64,000 nucleotides of DNA from Betaproteobacteria bacterium (GCA_016208415.1 JACQYB010000037.1:1-64000), one strand, 5' to 3'. Positions 37,040 to 45,813 are shown, counted from the first letter of the stretch. Program-made: numbers and translations. Notes: generated from the sequence alone by a model not told the origin.

Positions 37040-37948
37040 CTACCCAAATTTATCCGCCTGAGGTGGCAATTCAGACTGAAGCTCATATTCCGGACGACCT
37101 ACAGGAATAAGAATCGCTTGCGGAGCACCGTTTTGAATTGCAAGAAGCAAAGACTCTGCGTCGTGCGGACTAACCAATTCATAGTTTTGTGCTATCCCTT
37201 CTTGCTTTTGATCACCCCGAAGAGCAATCACCTTTACCGGCTCTTCGTCAACCGGCCGATATTCGTAGAACACATATGGATATTCGGTCCAATTATAGGT
37301 CAAGCGGCTAATAGATACTAGATCTTCCGCGCCCTTTTCTGCTCCCAACTGCATTCTAACCATATCAGCCATCGCGCGAAATATGATGTAGTAGCCATTA
37401 AGTTCCCGCTCCGCGTGGAATTTAGAGATTAGAAACTGATAGCGTGCCCCCCTTCGGAAATTATTCTCCACGGCTTTCGCCAACGTGCCCAAGGGACTTT
37501 CTACGAAATGGCATACAACGAGAACTCGTATCAGCCCTGGAAGCGTCATCTCAAGATTGGCAAACTCCTCAAATGTGAGAGTTGCCTGCCGCTTAGGCCC
37601 TCCATCCTCCTCCGAACGGAGCGATGCAAGGTTGTGCAGACAAAGATCATCACGTTCGTGGAGCCCGCTTCGCGCTTGTTGTACCAATGGGTACGTCAGT
37701 CTATCTATATCAATCCCTGGATAAACCCCTCCCAGGCGTACAAGGCGGGCCGCCCATATACGAAGTATTCTGCGTAGCGCTACGCGATCTTCCAAGACGT
37801 TGGCACCTCGTGCCAGCGATACCCCCTCATTAATGAAATCCAGAATTATGGTTGGAGTTACGTCGTCCACCTCTACGACCCGTCGCTCCAGCTCAATATT
37901 CCCCTCTCGGAAGCGCTCGAATGCGTCACAGCTAATGCGACGGACCAT
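37040..37948 (-). CDS. unrecognised 302-aa protein of the AT-richer operon
   Basis: A 302-aa soluble protein. Its first third is helical and charged, its centre reads VVCHFVESPLGTLAKAV, and its end is beta-rich (QAILIPVGRPEYEL). No known domain motif or signal is visible. It begins 10 bases after the previous gene and ends 21 bases before the transporter, so it belongs to the operon. It might be a regulator or a defence component; no function can be stated. Confidence 0.65.
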   Translation of the reverse strand: MVRRISCDAFERFREGNIELERRVVEVDDVTPTIILDFINEGVSLARGANVLEDRVALRRILRIWAARLVRLGGVYPGIDIDRLTYPLVQQARSGLHERDDLCLHNLASLRSEEDGGPKRQATLTFEEFANLEMTLPGLIRVLVVCHFVESPLGTLAKAVENNFRRGARYQFLISKFHAERELNGYYIIFRAMADMVRMQLGAEKGAEDLVSISRLTYNWTEYPYVFYEYRPVDEEPVKVIALRGDQKQEGIAQNYELVSPHDAESLLLAIQNGAPQAILIPVGRPEYELQSELPPQADKFG

Positions 37949-37958
37949 TGGAAACCTC

Positions 37959-38618
37959 TTATCTCAGCGCTACCGTCAGATCGACAAGCTTTCTACTAAG
38001 GAAGTCAGCCTCTTTCAGAATGCGTATATCTGCCATTTCCAAGAGCTCCTTTACTCTACTCGCAAACCTGTCGAATTCGTCTACAAGAGGCTTAATATCG
38101 TGTAGCCCATTGGAATCAAGGCTTGAAAAATACTGATCAATCGATCCTCTCATTTCGATGAGCCTAATAGCCCAATCTGGACCGCTCAGCGGGCCGCCAT
38201 TCGCGTCCAATACGAGAGGTGAGAGCTCTATGAATTTGAGCCCCGTGGCACGCGAAAAAAGGATTGGCAGCGCACTCTTCTTGATAGTCTGCCAACTTCT
38301 TCTAACTTCTGGTAGCTCATATTGATGTGGGACAAAACGCGACGATGCGATCGACTTGTCGTAGGCGATCCGAATGCCCTCCAGTTCACTATCTAAATAG
38401 TGCAGAGCATCGTGGATTTCTTTTGCCTCTCTTAGGGAGTGTTGCACCGAAGCCAAGTTTCTGATCTCGGTCTTCAAGTCGTCAAGACAATCCAATGCCT
38501 GCTTCTTATCGGGAGTCTTTTCGGTGCTTAAGAGGGAGTGTAACTCGCGGATAGCGCCAGGGATTGCGGCAATAGCTTGCACAACTGAGGCTGCTAGCAT
38601 CGGTCCATCGAACGCCAT
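37959..38618 (-). CDS. unrecognised 219-aa helical protein, first gene of AT-richer operon
   Basis: The start at 38618 follows an AAAAGGGGG-like site and gives a 219-aa protein. It opens with a hydrophobic helix (MLAASVVQAIAAIPGAI), then a charged coiled-coil stretch (CLDDLKTEIRNLASVQ) and more helices. It leads the operon that includes the YhhQ-type transporter. No family is recognised. The flanking 7-bp repeats ATTTTCG (35558 and 38775) suggest the whole operon arrived as one insert. Confidence 0.62.
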   Translation of the reverse strand: MAFDGPMLAASVVQAIAAIPGAIRELHSLLSTEKTPDKKQALDCLDDLKTEIRNLASVQHSLREAKEIHDALHYLDSELEGIRIAYDKSIASSRFVPHQYELPEVRRSWQTIKKSALPILFSRATGLKFIELSPLVLDANGGPLSGPDWAIRLIEMRGSIDQYFSSLDSNGLHDIKPLVDEFDRFASRVKELLEMADIRILKEADFLSRKLVDLTVALR

Positions 38619-38776
38619 ATTTGTTCCCCCTTTTGATGGACAAACCAACAGCCACGGACGGCCCCGCAAAAAAAGAGCCCACCCCCTTAATGGTTGAAAG
38701 CTACGCTCGAACAATGCCTGTGTCAAGTTGCCAATCGGCTGCGAAAGTCGTCACGCAGACGAAGCCACCCCGTCAT

Positions 38777-39663
38777 TTTCGAGATGGAGGAGATCCTCTA
38801 CGAACTGCGCGAGCACAGCGCGGGGCTCAATGCCGGGCGCTTGGACTACATCTTCTCCTGCATCAAGAAGTTCAAGAAGAACAAGGATTTCTGCCTCGCC
38901 AACCGCGGTGCCACCATGGAAGTGCCCTTTATGCGCAGCTACGCCCTGGCGCTGGTGCAGGCCTGCCACAAGCGCGGGGCGCCTGCCATGGGCGGCATGA
39001 GCGCGCTGATTCCGATCAAGAACGATCCGGTGGCCAACGAGAAGGCGCTGGCCGGCATCCGCCACGGCAAGACGCGCGACGCCAACGACGGCTACGACGG
39101 TGGCTGGGTGGCCCATCCGGGCCTGGTGCCCATCGCCATGGAGGAGCTCGTCAAGGTGCTGGGAAGTGGGGAAAATGCGCGGCCCAACCAGTTCGGCAAG
39201 CCCGTGGAAGGCACGTTCGGCCCGAAGGACTGGCTCAACTTCCAGCCCGAGCAGCCCATCACCGAGGCGGGACTGAGGAACAACATCAACGTCGGCATCC
39301 ACTACCTGGGTTCATGGCTCGCCGGCAACGGCTGCGTGCCGATTCACAACCTGATGGAAGATGCGGCGACGGCAGAGATTTCCCGCTCGCAGGTGTGGCA
39401 GTGGGTGGTCAGCCCGAAGGGCGTGCTGGATGACGGCCGCAAGGTGACCGTCGAGATGGTGCGCGGCATGATCCCGGAGGAACTGGCGAAGGTGAAGGCC
39501 ACCGTCACCGCCCAGGGCGAGAAGACGGAAACCTACGATCAGGCGGCGGTGATTTTCGAAGACGGAAACCTACGATCAGGCGGCGGTGATTTTCGACAAA
39601 ATGTCGCTCACGCCGGATTATCCGGAGTTCCTGACGCTGCCGTTGTATGAGGCGATGGAGTAG
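38777..39663 (+). pseudogene. aceB: aceB fragment copy 2 (middle to 3' end, frameshifted)
   Basis: The fragment starts at the equivalent of aceB 34792 (TTCGAGATGGAGGAG) and runs to the true C-terminus, ending at a TAG at 39661-39663. It lacks the 5' two-fifths. One isoleucine codon is missing (GATME instead of GAITME). A 37-base tandem duplication at 39521-39594 shifts the frame 70 bases before the end. About 8-10% of bases differ from aceB over much of the length, but 39417-39558 is identical to 35423-35564. The mixed identity points to recombination between related alleles. Confidence 0.88.
39521..39594 (+). repeat. 37-bp tandem duplication in aceB fragment
   Basis: Two adjacent identical 37-base units, 39521-39557 and 39558-39594, each begin GAAGACGGAAACCTACGATC and end GTGATTTTC. 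The unit is not a multiple of three and so breaks the frame of the aceB copy. Confidence 0.95.
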
Positions 39664-39769
39664 CCGAAACCACTGGTGGGCAATGGAGGCGGCACTCGGG
39701 AGACCGGGCGCCGTTTTTTGGCGGCACGCCCTGCGGCCCGGCCGGGTGTGACGATCCGCCAGCATCAGC

Positions 39770-40096
39770 TCACTTCCTGCCGTAGGTACCGTCGTGATCC
39801 GGCGCGATGTTCAGAAAGCGGATGAAGTCCCCGTCGCGAAAGGCGGTGGCGCGACGCGACCGGGTAATACGCAACGAGTACAGCCCCTCAACCCCGGCGG
39901 GTGGCTTGACACTGACGATCTTCTCCCACTTCAGACCGGCGTCCCGATAGACCTGGGTCCAGGTCAGTTGGCGAAGTTTGTTCAGGGTTTCCAGTACCGC
40001 CAGGCGGTCCGGTTTCTGCAGGGCGAAAAGGTTCTCCTGAAACACCGGGTTGTTCAGATCCAGGAGGACCCGCGCATCGGAGTCACTGCGCGTCAT
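39770..40096 (-). CDS. RelE-like toxin candidate of a type II pair
   Basis: A 108-aa basic protein. GLYSLRITRSRRATAFRDGDFIRFLNIAPDHD is the recognisable strand-turn pattern of RelE-like folds (shown by positions 72-98). It overlaps the upstream gene by 14 bases. RelE toxins usually cut mRNA on the ribosome. The identification is by shape and neighbour, since the family diverges quickly. Confidence 0.68.
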   Translation of the reverse strand: MTRSDSDARVLLDLNNPVFQENLFALQKPDRLAVLETLNKLRQLTWTQVYRDAGLKWEKIVSVKPPAGVEGLYSLRITRSRRATAFRDGDFIRFLNIAPDHDGTYGRK

Positions 40097-40364
40097 GCGC
40101 CGCCTTCCCCATCACCTCGTCAGTGCCGCTTTCGGAGGCTGGATTCATGGCGGTCCATGCCAGGGCGCGCGCCAGATCAGCCGCCGTCTGCGGCAGGTGC
40201 AGCCAGCGCTCGTTGTCCGGCACGACGGTGGCGGTGCGGACCAGCCACACTCCCGGCTCCTGTTCCTCCACCAGGACCTGCCGGCCGGCGTACTGTTTAC
40301 CAAGGGAAATCTGGCCGTTGGCGCCAACGACCTTGACGGAAACCGGGGTAGTGGTTGCGGTCAT
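40083..40364 (-). CDS. AbrB/MazE-like antitoxin candidate
   Basis: A 93-aa protein whose first half reads VKVVGANGQISLGKQYAGRQ, the swapped-hairpin AbrB-type DNA-binding pattern, followed by a helical acidic tail. It lies upstream of and overlaps the toxin gene at 39770. The start at 40364 was chosen because upstream residues belong to the C39 fragment in another frame. Together they form a typical antitoxin-first pair. Confidence 0.68.
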   Translation of the reverse strand: MTATTTPVSVKVVGANGQISLGKQYAGRQVLVEEQEPGVWLVRTATVVPDNERWLHLPQTAADLARALAWTAMNPASESGTDEVMGKAAHDAQ

Positions 40365-40461
40365 GGGGCATCCTTCGAGTGAATTGCACGAAGGCACGAT
40401 AGCACCAATTGGCGTGATGTTCAAAGGCGTGCGACACGTACCCGGCCGCCAGATTCCGCCC

Positions 40462-40684
40462 TCAGAAACGGCGGCGAACAACGAGAGATTCGACCGGCAA
40501 CGTGGAAGTTCGAGGCAGGCCAAAGAACCCGCTTTGCGGCGCCACTGTCTTGTCCGCCGGCAATACCAGCAGCGCCTTGCCGGGCCGCTTCGGATCGTCC
40601 CGCGTCTGCAAGTACTCCAGAAAATCCGCCCAGGACAGGATGCGGTTGCCCCAGCAGCAGCCGTTGGGCTTCGCAATCTCAGTC
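40462..40684 (-). pseudogene. 3' fragment of a C39-peptidase gene
   Basis: The minus strand translates to NRILSWADFLEYLQTRDDPK, then PGKALLVLPAD, ending VESLVVRRRF. This matches the C-terminus of the intact C39 peptidase at 44946 (NRILSWPDFLEYWQTRDDPR ... ESLLFRRRP). The catalytic Cys and His regions are missing. It is the degenerate partner of the peptide gene just upstream at 40698. Confidence 0.85.
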
Positions 40685-40697
40685 CGACCTGTGCGGG

Positions 40698-40958
40698 CTA
40701 CTTGATTTTACCAACCGCGCTTGAGGCGATCGCGGCAGTCGACGCTAGCGCGACCTTTGCGAGTATCGCGCCCGTTACCGGTGCAGCCAATCCACCGCTA
40801 CCAGCAGTAAGAGCGATAGCTCCCATAGTCGCAGCCGCCATTTCCGCGGTGCCCAGAACCTGCATAGCCCCCGTGGGTGCAGCCACGTCCGCCTGAGCCG
40901 CCATCGCCCCTTGCGAGAATGCCAGCGCCAAACCCAATGCAATCAACGTCTTTTTCAT
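40698..40958 (-). CDS. small exported peptide with double-glycine-like motif
   Basis: An 86-aa protein with an AAGGGG ribosome site. A Sec signal (KKTLIALGLALAFSQGAMA) is followed by AMQVLGTAEMAAATMGA, similar to the LSxxEMxxxxG(G/A) recognition motif of C39 peptidases. The rest is very hydrophobic and Ala/Gly/Ile-rich, like a bacteriocin or membrane-active peptide. Its signal is nearly identical to that of the longer protein at 45814. The peptidase and outer-membrane partners beside it are broken. Confidence 0.7.
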   Translation of the reverse strand: MKKTLIALGLALAFSQGAMAAQADVAAPTGAMQVLGTAEMAAATMGAIALTAGSGGLAAPVTGAILAKVALASTAAIASSAVGKIK

Positions 40959-41045
40959 GATTTGCCCCTTCACAGTCCATACCACGATGCCAATGCCGAG
41001 GCGGTTAACCTCGGCGCCACTATCTCCGTTATACGGAGAATCCCT

Positions 41046-41252
41046 TCATTTCCATCGCTGCCGCTTTGGTAGTTCCCCAAGCTTCACCACCCAGGTCGTG
41101 CCCGCCTCAGCACCCTCACCGCCGGAGGCGTTGGAACGCCCGGAAAAATGCAGCGTGCTGCGCTCGCTCACCGCCCAGGCCAGCCCGAAGGTCAGGCTGG
41201 TGCGGGTATTGGTCAATCCCTGCTTCACCCTGTCGATGGCTTCCGCGCCCAC
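41046..41252 (-). pseudogene. 3' fragment of the outer-membrane protein gene
   Basis: The minus strand encodes RVGAEAIDRVKQGLTNTRTS and ends WVVKLGELPKRQRWK, about 90% identical to the C-terminus of the protein at 46597. Its 5' part has been replaced by aceB fragment copy 3. The switch lies at CCGC, shared by both sequences. This is the second member of the decayed three-gene module. Confidence 0.85.
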
Positions 41253-41580
41253 CCGCCACGACAAGACGCGTGACGCCGTTGATGGCTACGACGGCGGCTG
41301 GGTGGCCCACCCGGGGCTGGTGCCGATCGCCATGGAGGAGTTCGTCAAGGTGCTGGGAAGTGGGGAAAATGCGCGGCCCAACCAGTTCGGCAAGCAGGTA
41401 GAAGGCACGTTCGGGCCGAAGGACTGGCTGAACTTCCAGCCCGAGCAGCCCATCACCGAAGTCGGCGTGCGCAACAACATCAACGTCGGCATCCACTACC
41501 TGGGTTCATGGCTCGCCGGCAACGGCTGCGTCCGATTATCCGGAGTTCCTGACGCTGCCGTTGTACGAGGCGATGGAGTA
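41253..41580 (+). pseudogene. aceB: aceB fragment copy 3 (internal deletion)
   Basis: It starts at the equivalent of aceB 35079 (CCGCCACGACAAGAC), runs through GWVAHPGLVPIAMEEF and FGPKDWLNFQPEQP to GSWLAGNGC. It then jumps to the last 50 bases of the normal 3' end, where the remnant frame is lost. The jump is at a shared CCGATT/CCGGATT. A terminator-like hairpin (GCCCGG/CCGGGC) follows at about 41608-41625. Confidence 0.87.
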
Positions 41581-41664
41581 AGCGTCGCCAGATCCGGCAC
41601 GAACGAACGCCCGGCAAACCGGGCGCCGTTTCTTGCTTCGCGCGGCGAATCCGATAACCCCCGA

Positions 41665-42051
41665 TCAGTCAGCCTGCGTCAGGCGGATCCACTCGCGCAT
41701 CGACGCGATCGCCTTGGCTGCCTCCTGCGTGGAGACCTGTGGAGCCCGCACGCCAAGGTAGCGGAACTCGACGGCGTAAGGACCGAGACGCGCGAGCAAC
41801 TCGCGGCTGACAGGAATCGCAATCCCCGCCGCTGCCGCCAGTTCAAACAGTTCTACCAAATCGTGGGTGCGACGAAAGACGACGCCCTGGCGTACGAGCG
41901 CCGCCTTGATCATCTTCTCCAGGGCCTGCTGCGCATGAAACAAGGTCGCTTCGATGGGCGCCTCCGCAGCCCGGAACAGGACGTCGAACGTGACAATATC
42001 GCGCTCCGCGGCCGCGACCAGTTCCCTCGCCTGCTCAGCCTGCGGATTCAT
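41665..42051 (-). CDS. HEPN-domain toxin (HepT-like) of a HEPN/MNT pair
   Basis: A 128-aa helical HEPN protein. ATLFHAQQALEKMIKAALV and FRRTHDLVELFELAAAAG are the typical HEPN helices with the R..H motif (R60/R61, H63). Paired HEPN/MNT genes form toxin-antitoxin systems, where HEPN proteins are RNases inhibited by AMPylation from the MNT partner. It overlaps the MNT gene by 17 bases and is downstream of it. Confidence 0.85.
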   Translation of the reverse strand: MNPQAEQARELVAAAERDIVTFDVLFRAAEAPIEATLFHAQQALEKMIKAALVRQGVVFRRTHDLVELFELAAAAGIAIPVSRELLARLGPYAVEFRYLGVRAPQVSTQEAAKAIASMREWIRLTQAD

Positions 42052-42358
42052 AAAGCACCTTACCCTCCCGGTCGGCCCAATAAAGAGGCGTCGTCCACCA
42101 CTGGCGCCGCTGCTCGAACTCGCTTTGCGTGGTGAGCAGAAGATCAATGCCGACGCCCACGGAGCCGATGGCGTCGCGCAACCGGACGTACTCCTGCGTG
42201 TAATCCGGGATCTCCTTTTCCACCACGAGCACGTCCAGATCGGAGCCTTCGTTGGCGTCACCACGCGCGTAAGAGCCAAATACGATCACTCTGCTCGGCT
42301 GCCGCGCGGCGGCAACAATGCGGCTTACTGCGTCGTGAATGGCCTGGTCGGTCAACAT
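42035..42358 (-). CDS. minimal nucleotidyltransferase (MntA-like) antitoxin
   Basis: A 107-aa protein with the polymerase-beta fold signature GSYARGD (28-34) and SDLDVLV (39-45). In characterised pairs MntA transfers AMP to HepT tyrosines to block its RNase activity. It is upstream of and overlaps the HEPN gene. The start at 42358 gives a standard N-terminus. Confidence 0.88.
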   Translation of the reverse strand: MLTDQAIHDAVSRIVAAARQPSRVIVFGSYARGDANEGSDLDVLVVEKEIPDYTQEYVRLRDAIGSVGVGIDLLLTTQSEFEQRRQWWTTPLYWADREGKVLYESAG

Positions 42359-42497
42359 GATGTGGCGGCTGAGACAACGCGTCTGGAAGACACACGGATT
42401 GTACGCGCGTGATGTCACCCAAACGGAGAAGCCCAAGGAACCGAATGCGGAACGCTGTCTCAGCGGGGCCGCCGAATCACCACCGAGTCCAGCTCTA

Positions 42498-42871
42498 CTA
42501 CTACCTGCCGAAGATGGAAAGCCATCTGGAAGCGCGCCTGTGGAACGACATCTTCGTCATGGCGCAGGAGCACATCGGCCTGCCCCAGGGCACCATCAAG
42601 GCCACCGTGCTGGTGGAAACGATACTGGCCACCTTCGAGATGGAAGTGGGTGGTGAGCCCGAAGGGCGTGCTGGACGACGGGCGCAAGGTCACCGAAGAC
42701 ATGGTGCGCAGGATGATTGCCGAGGAACTGGCCAAGGTGAAAGCCACCGTCTCCGCCCAGGGCGAGAAGACGGAAACCTACGATCAGGCGGCGGTGATTT
42801 TCGACAGGATGTCGCTGACGCCGGATTATCCGGAGTTCCTGACCCTGCCGTTGTATGAGGCGATGGAGTAA
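42498..42871 (+). pseudogene. aceB: aceB fragment copy 4 (two pieces, out of frame)
   Basis: It begins with CTACTACCTGCCG, and 120 bases (42498-42617) are identical to aceB 34657-34776. After that the codons diverge (GAAACGATACTG for GAGACCATCCTC). At FEME it jumps to the normal 3' part in another frame ([20 protein letters not shown]), ending TLPLYEAME at 42871. The C-terminal piece differs at several residues from copies 2 and 5, so the alleles are distinct. Confidence 0.88.
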
Positions 42872-42900
42872 GACTCGAGCCCCGACGTAACGGGAGAAGC

Positions 42901-42933
42901 GACAACGGCGCCCGGTTTCCGGGCGCCGTTGTC
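42901..42933 (+). terminator. terminator-like hairpin of aceB copy 4
   Basis: A perfect 15-bp stem GACAACGGCGCCCGG/CCGGGCGCCGTTGTC encloses TTT. It follows the stop by 30 bases. The following sequence is G-rich with no T-run. Confidence 0.75.
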
Positions 42934-42942
42934 GTTGGCCGA

Positions 42943-43369
42943 TCACTCCCCTTTCAGGTAAATCTCTATCGTTTCGGTGGTCCAGGTCGCGATACCGGAA
43001 CCAAAAAAAATCCGCGTCTTCGGTCCACACGGGGCAGGCAAGCTGCAGCGCCGCTGCCACCGCCGGCCAATCGCGCACGTCCCGCTTGCCGATGCGTGCC
43101 GTGGCCTGCTCTCGAACCAGTTCCAGTTCTTCCTGCGCAACGAGCTGCACAGCCGCCATGATGGAACACAAGGCCTCGCGCCAGACGACTTCTGCGAGGC
43201 CGCGCCGTGGCGCCAGTTCCGTCAGGTAGCGGAACGCCTCCTCGTAGTTGGCCTCGGCGACATAGAACGCCACCGCGTCACCGTAGGTGGCAAGAAGATC
43301 CCGCGCGCGCCGCCCGAAGACGGCGCGAATCAGGATATTTGCATCGATGACCAGACACCTACTCTGCAT
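42943..43369 (-). CDS. PIN-domain toxin, frameshifted at a T8 run
   Basis: The PIN fold is clear: VIDANILIRAVFG (Asp near residue 8), NYEEAFRYL, DVRDWPAVAAAL and VWTEDADFF. At the run of eight A on the plus strand (43003-43010) the frame must shift to continue with GSGIATWTTETIEIYLKGE, the normal PIN ending. As read, translation instead runs on through vector-like frame into aceB sequence. It may be a real frameshift mutation, slippage, or a sequencing error in the homopolymer. It overlaps its antitoxin by 11 bases. Confidence 0.75.
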
Positions 43370-43619
43370 GACCCGCTGCCCGCCATGCCTTGAAGTCGGA
43401 CACCAGATCGTCTTCGGAAACACCCAGGCGTGCGAGTTCTTCCTGCATGCGGCGCCCGGCCTCGAGCATCGCGTCCCGCTCGGATTGCCCCGGCCGTTTC
43501 GGAATCGGAATGTAGATGCCGATCGTCTGCCCGTGCCGAGTGACTTCGATGGGAACTGCCGACTCCAGGTAGCTTGCGAGTTGTTCGCGCAATTCGCGCA
43601 CGCCGATGCGCAGGCTCAT
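43359..43619 (-). CDS. Phd/YefM-type antitoxin
   Basis: An 86-aa protein beginning SLRIGVRELREQLASYLESA and continuing PIEVTRHGQTIGIYIPIPK, the Phd/YefM DNA-binding fold. The C-terminal half is helical and acidic and would wrap the PIN toxin. It is the upstream partner of the PIN gene. Confidence 0.87.
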   Translation of the reverse strand: MSLRIGVRELREQLASYLESAVPIEVTRHGQTIGIYIPIPKRPGQSERDAMLEAGRRMQEELARLGVSEDDLVSDFKAWRAAGHAE

Positions 43620-43689
43620 GTGATGCTCCGTTAGATTTGATTGCGTACGCATTAGATTACACAATCAGATGGCGTTCGTAAACCAAGCC

Positions 43690-44049
43690 AAGATGGAAAG
43701 CCATCTGGAAGCGCGCCTGTGGGAAGTGCCCTTCATGCGCAGCTACGCCCTGGCGCTGGTGCAGGCCTGCCACAAGCGCGGGGAACCGGCCACGGCCGAG
43801 ATCTCGCGCTCGCAGGTGTGGCAGTGGGTGGTGAGCCCGAAGGGAGTGCTGGACGACGGGCGCAAGGTCACGGCCGAGATGGTGCGACCGATGATTGCGG
43901 AAGAACTGGAGAAAGTGAAGGCCACCGTCACCGCCCAGGGCGAGAAGACGGAAACCTATGATCAGGCGGCGGTGATTTTCGACAAGATGAGTCTGACGCC
44001 GGATTATCCGGAGTTCCTGACGCTGCCGTTGTACGAGGCGATGGAGTAG
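43690..44049 (+). pseudogene. aceB: aceB fragment copy 5 (in-frame chimera)
   Basis: Three aceB pieces are fused in frame: [31 protein letters not shown], and ATAEISRSQVWQWVVSPKG to the normal end LPLYEAME. An ATG at 43669 in the flanking DNA reads into it, giving an uninterrupted 126-codon frame. The second joint uses GGCCA, present on both sides. The catalytic segments are absent, so it cannot be malate synthase. Whether it is translated is unknown. Confidence 0.85.
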
Positions 44050-44185
44050 GCCGAAAGGCCATGCAACGCTCTCCCGCAGAAGCGGGAGCGCAGAAGCGGC
44101 GCCGGGAAAACCCGACGCCGCCTTTCTTTCCCCGCATCGCCCGTCCGGCTAGAATGATGTGATCGTAGCCCATCGAAGATCAGCC

Positions 44186-44404
44186 ATGACCGCTGCCGAC
44201 CAGATTTCGGAAGAAGTGAAGGCGCTTCCCGAAGAACTCGCCGCCGAAGTCCTGGATTTCGTTCGCTTTCTGAAGACCCGCCAGGCTTGGCGGCCACGCC
44301 TGGCCAGCGCCGACGCCTTGGAAATGCTCGACCATCCACCGCTCGATCTCGGCGAGCAGTATCTCTCCCGCGACCAGTGCCACGACCGTGCCGGCCTTCG
44401 TTGA
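44186..44404 (+). CDS. DUF2281-type antitoxin
   Basis: A 72-aa protein (MTAADQISEEVKALPEELAA, then EVLDFVRFLKTRQ) of the short helical antitoxin family found with PIN toxins. The start at 44186 is one of two nearby ATGs. Its stop overlaps the GTG start of the toxin by 17 bases, as expected for a co-translated pair. Confidence 0.83.
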   Translation: MTAADQISEEVKALPEELAAEVLDFVRFLKTRQAWRPRLASADALEMLDHPPLDLGEQYLSRDQCHDRAGLR

Positions 44405-44810
44405 CACGAACATCCTGCTCTACGCCCACGATGCCGGGGCGGGCGAAAAGCGGGTGGCGGCGGCTGCGCTGCTGCGCCGTCTGGTCGAATCCGACGCAGG
44501 GGTGGTCAGCACCCAAGTGCTGATGGAGTTCTACGTCAACGCCACTCGCAAGCTCGCCCAACCGCTGGACGAAGCAGGCGCCGCCCGGGTGGTGAACACT
44601 TACGCAGCCTGGGTTGCCTCACCCACAGGTGCCGACACCGTCCGGCGGGCGCTGCAACTTCGTGAGCGATTCCGCTTCTCACCCTGGGACGCCCTGATTG
44701 TCGCTGCGGCCATCGAGGCCCGCTGCGAAATCCTGTACTCCGAGGATCTTCAGAACGGGCAGAGGGTGGATGGGGTCGAGATACGAAATCCCTTCCTGGC
44801 CGTCCCGTAA
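44388..44810 (+). CDS. PIN-domain toxin
   Basis: A 140-aa VapC-like PIN ribonuclease with a GTG start. Acidic residues of the active site are present: D6 in AFVDTNILLYAHD, Glu in QVLMEFYVNA, Asp in SPWDALIVAAA and Asp in LYSEDLQNG. It is intact. The upstream antitoxin overlaps it. It belongs to the last aceB cassette. Confidence 0.88.
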   Translation: MPAFVDTNILLYAHDAGAGEKRVAAAALLRRLVESDAGVVSTQVLMEFYVNATRKLAQPLDEAGAARVVNTYAAWVASPTGADTVRRALQLRERFRFSPWDALIVAAAIEARCEILYSEDLQNGQRVDGVEIRNPFLAVP

Positions 44811-44945
44811 CCGCTACTCCCTCGGAGGACGGTGGAATCAAGGCTGGCGTCCTGCCGGCGACACTCCGCTACACCCGAGCCGTCCGAGGTACCTCTCCGA
44901 ATCTGGCTGTTAATTGCGGATCCACCCCACCCCGTCGCCGTCATG

Positions 44946-45659
44946 TCATGGGCGGCGCCGGAACAGCAACGATTCCAGGGGAAGACCCGGAATTGAAGGC
45001 GGCTGAAAAAACCCCTCGCGTGCCTTCACAGCGCCCTCCGCCGGCAGGGCCAACAACGCCTTGCCCGGCCGCCGGGGGTCATCCCGCGTCTGCCAGTATT
45101 CCAGGAAATCCGGCCAGGAGAGGATGCGGTTGCCCCAGCTCGGGTCGGCCAGCCACACCCGTTCCTCGCTCACTCCGCGCAACACGGAGAAGTGGTCCTC
45201 GCCGCGCACGCGCAGGTAGAGGAGCACCGGCAGCGCCAGCCGCTTCAGTTCCGCGGGGCCGAAAGCCAGGCCGGCGGCCTTGAAGCCGAATTCCGGCGCC
45301 ACCCGCGCCAGATCGTCGAAGGAGGCCTCTTCCTCCTTGCCGATGGCCAGCAGGACGTCGGTTTCGGAGACTTCGAGGCCGTAGAAGCTGGAGAGAATTG
45401 TCGCCAGGGACGCAGCGCCGCAGGACCAGTCCAGGTTCTGCTTGACGATGGCGGCGTCGCGCCGGGCGAGCCAGGAGCCGGCATGGATACCGCCGAGCAT
45501 GCGGGTGATGCCTTGCGGAGCGTCAGCCGATGCCGGTGACGATGGCGGCCAGAACGCCAACAGTAACAGCCAACTGGCCGCCGCTCTCGACAGGGACCGA
45601 GACCGAGGATGGAAAGTAACGGCTCTACGCCGGGACATACCGTGGTCAGTAGCTGGCAT
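44946..45659 (-). CDS. exported C39-family cysteine peptidase
   Basis: A 237-aa protein with an N-terminal signal (SWLLLLAFWPPSSPASADA). The peptidase C39 triad is complete: Cys in NLDWSCGAASLATIL, His in EDHFSVLRGV and Asp in WLADPSWGN. It has no ABC transporter domains, so it acts in the periplasm, unlike bacteriocin exporters. FapD of Pseudomonas functional-amyloid operons has the same make-up. The neighbouring secreted protein (45814) with a GA-type motif is its likely substrate. Confidence 0.85.
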   Translation of the reverse strand: MPATDHGMSRRRAVTFHPRSRSLSRAAASWLLLLAFWPPSSPASADAPQGITRMLGGIHAGSWLARRDAAIVKQNLDWSCGAASLATILSSFYGLEVSETDVLLAIGKEEEASFDDLARVAPEFGFKAAGLAFGPAELKRLALPVLLYLRVRGEDHFSVLRGVSEERVWLADPSWGNRILSWPDFLEYWQTRDDPRRPGKALLALPAEGAVKAREGFFQPPSIPGLPLESLLFRRRP

Positions 45660-45813
45660 AAGGCGTCAATAGCGCAGCGTATTGCGCCGCAGGGAGATGG
45701 CCAACGGATGGATGTGAGTTCACACGTTGGCGACTTGCGGAGCAATACGCGATGGGGCAGCTATTGCGCCCTACCTGGGCTACCGCGTTCCCAAGGTCGC
45801 CCCAATGCGTAGG

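Noticed and set aside
35558..38781. Reading ATTTTCG repeats as a transposon target duplication
   Set aside because: Seven bases can occur by chance, ATTTTCG also ends native aceB, and no transposase or terminal inverted repeat was seen.
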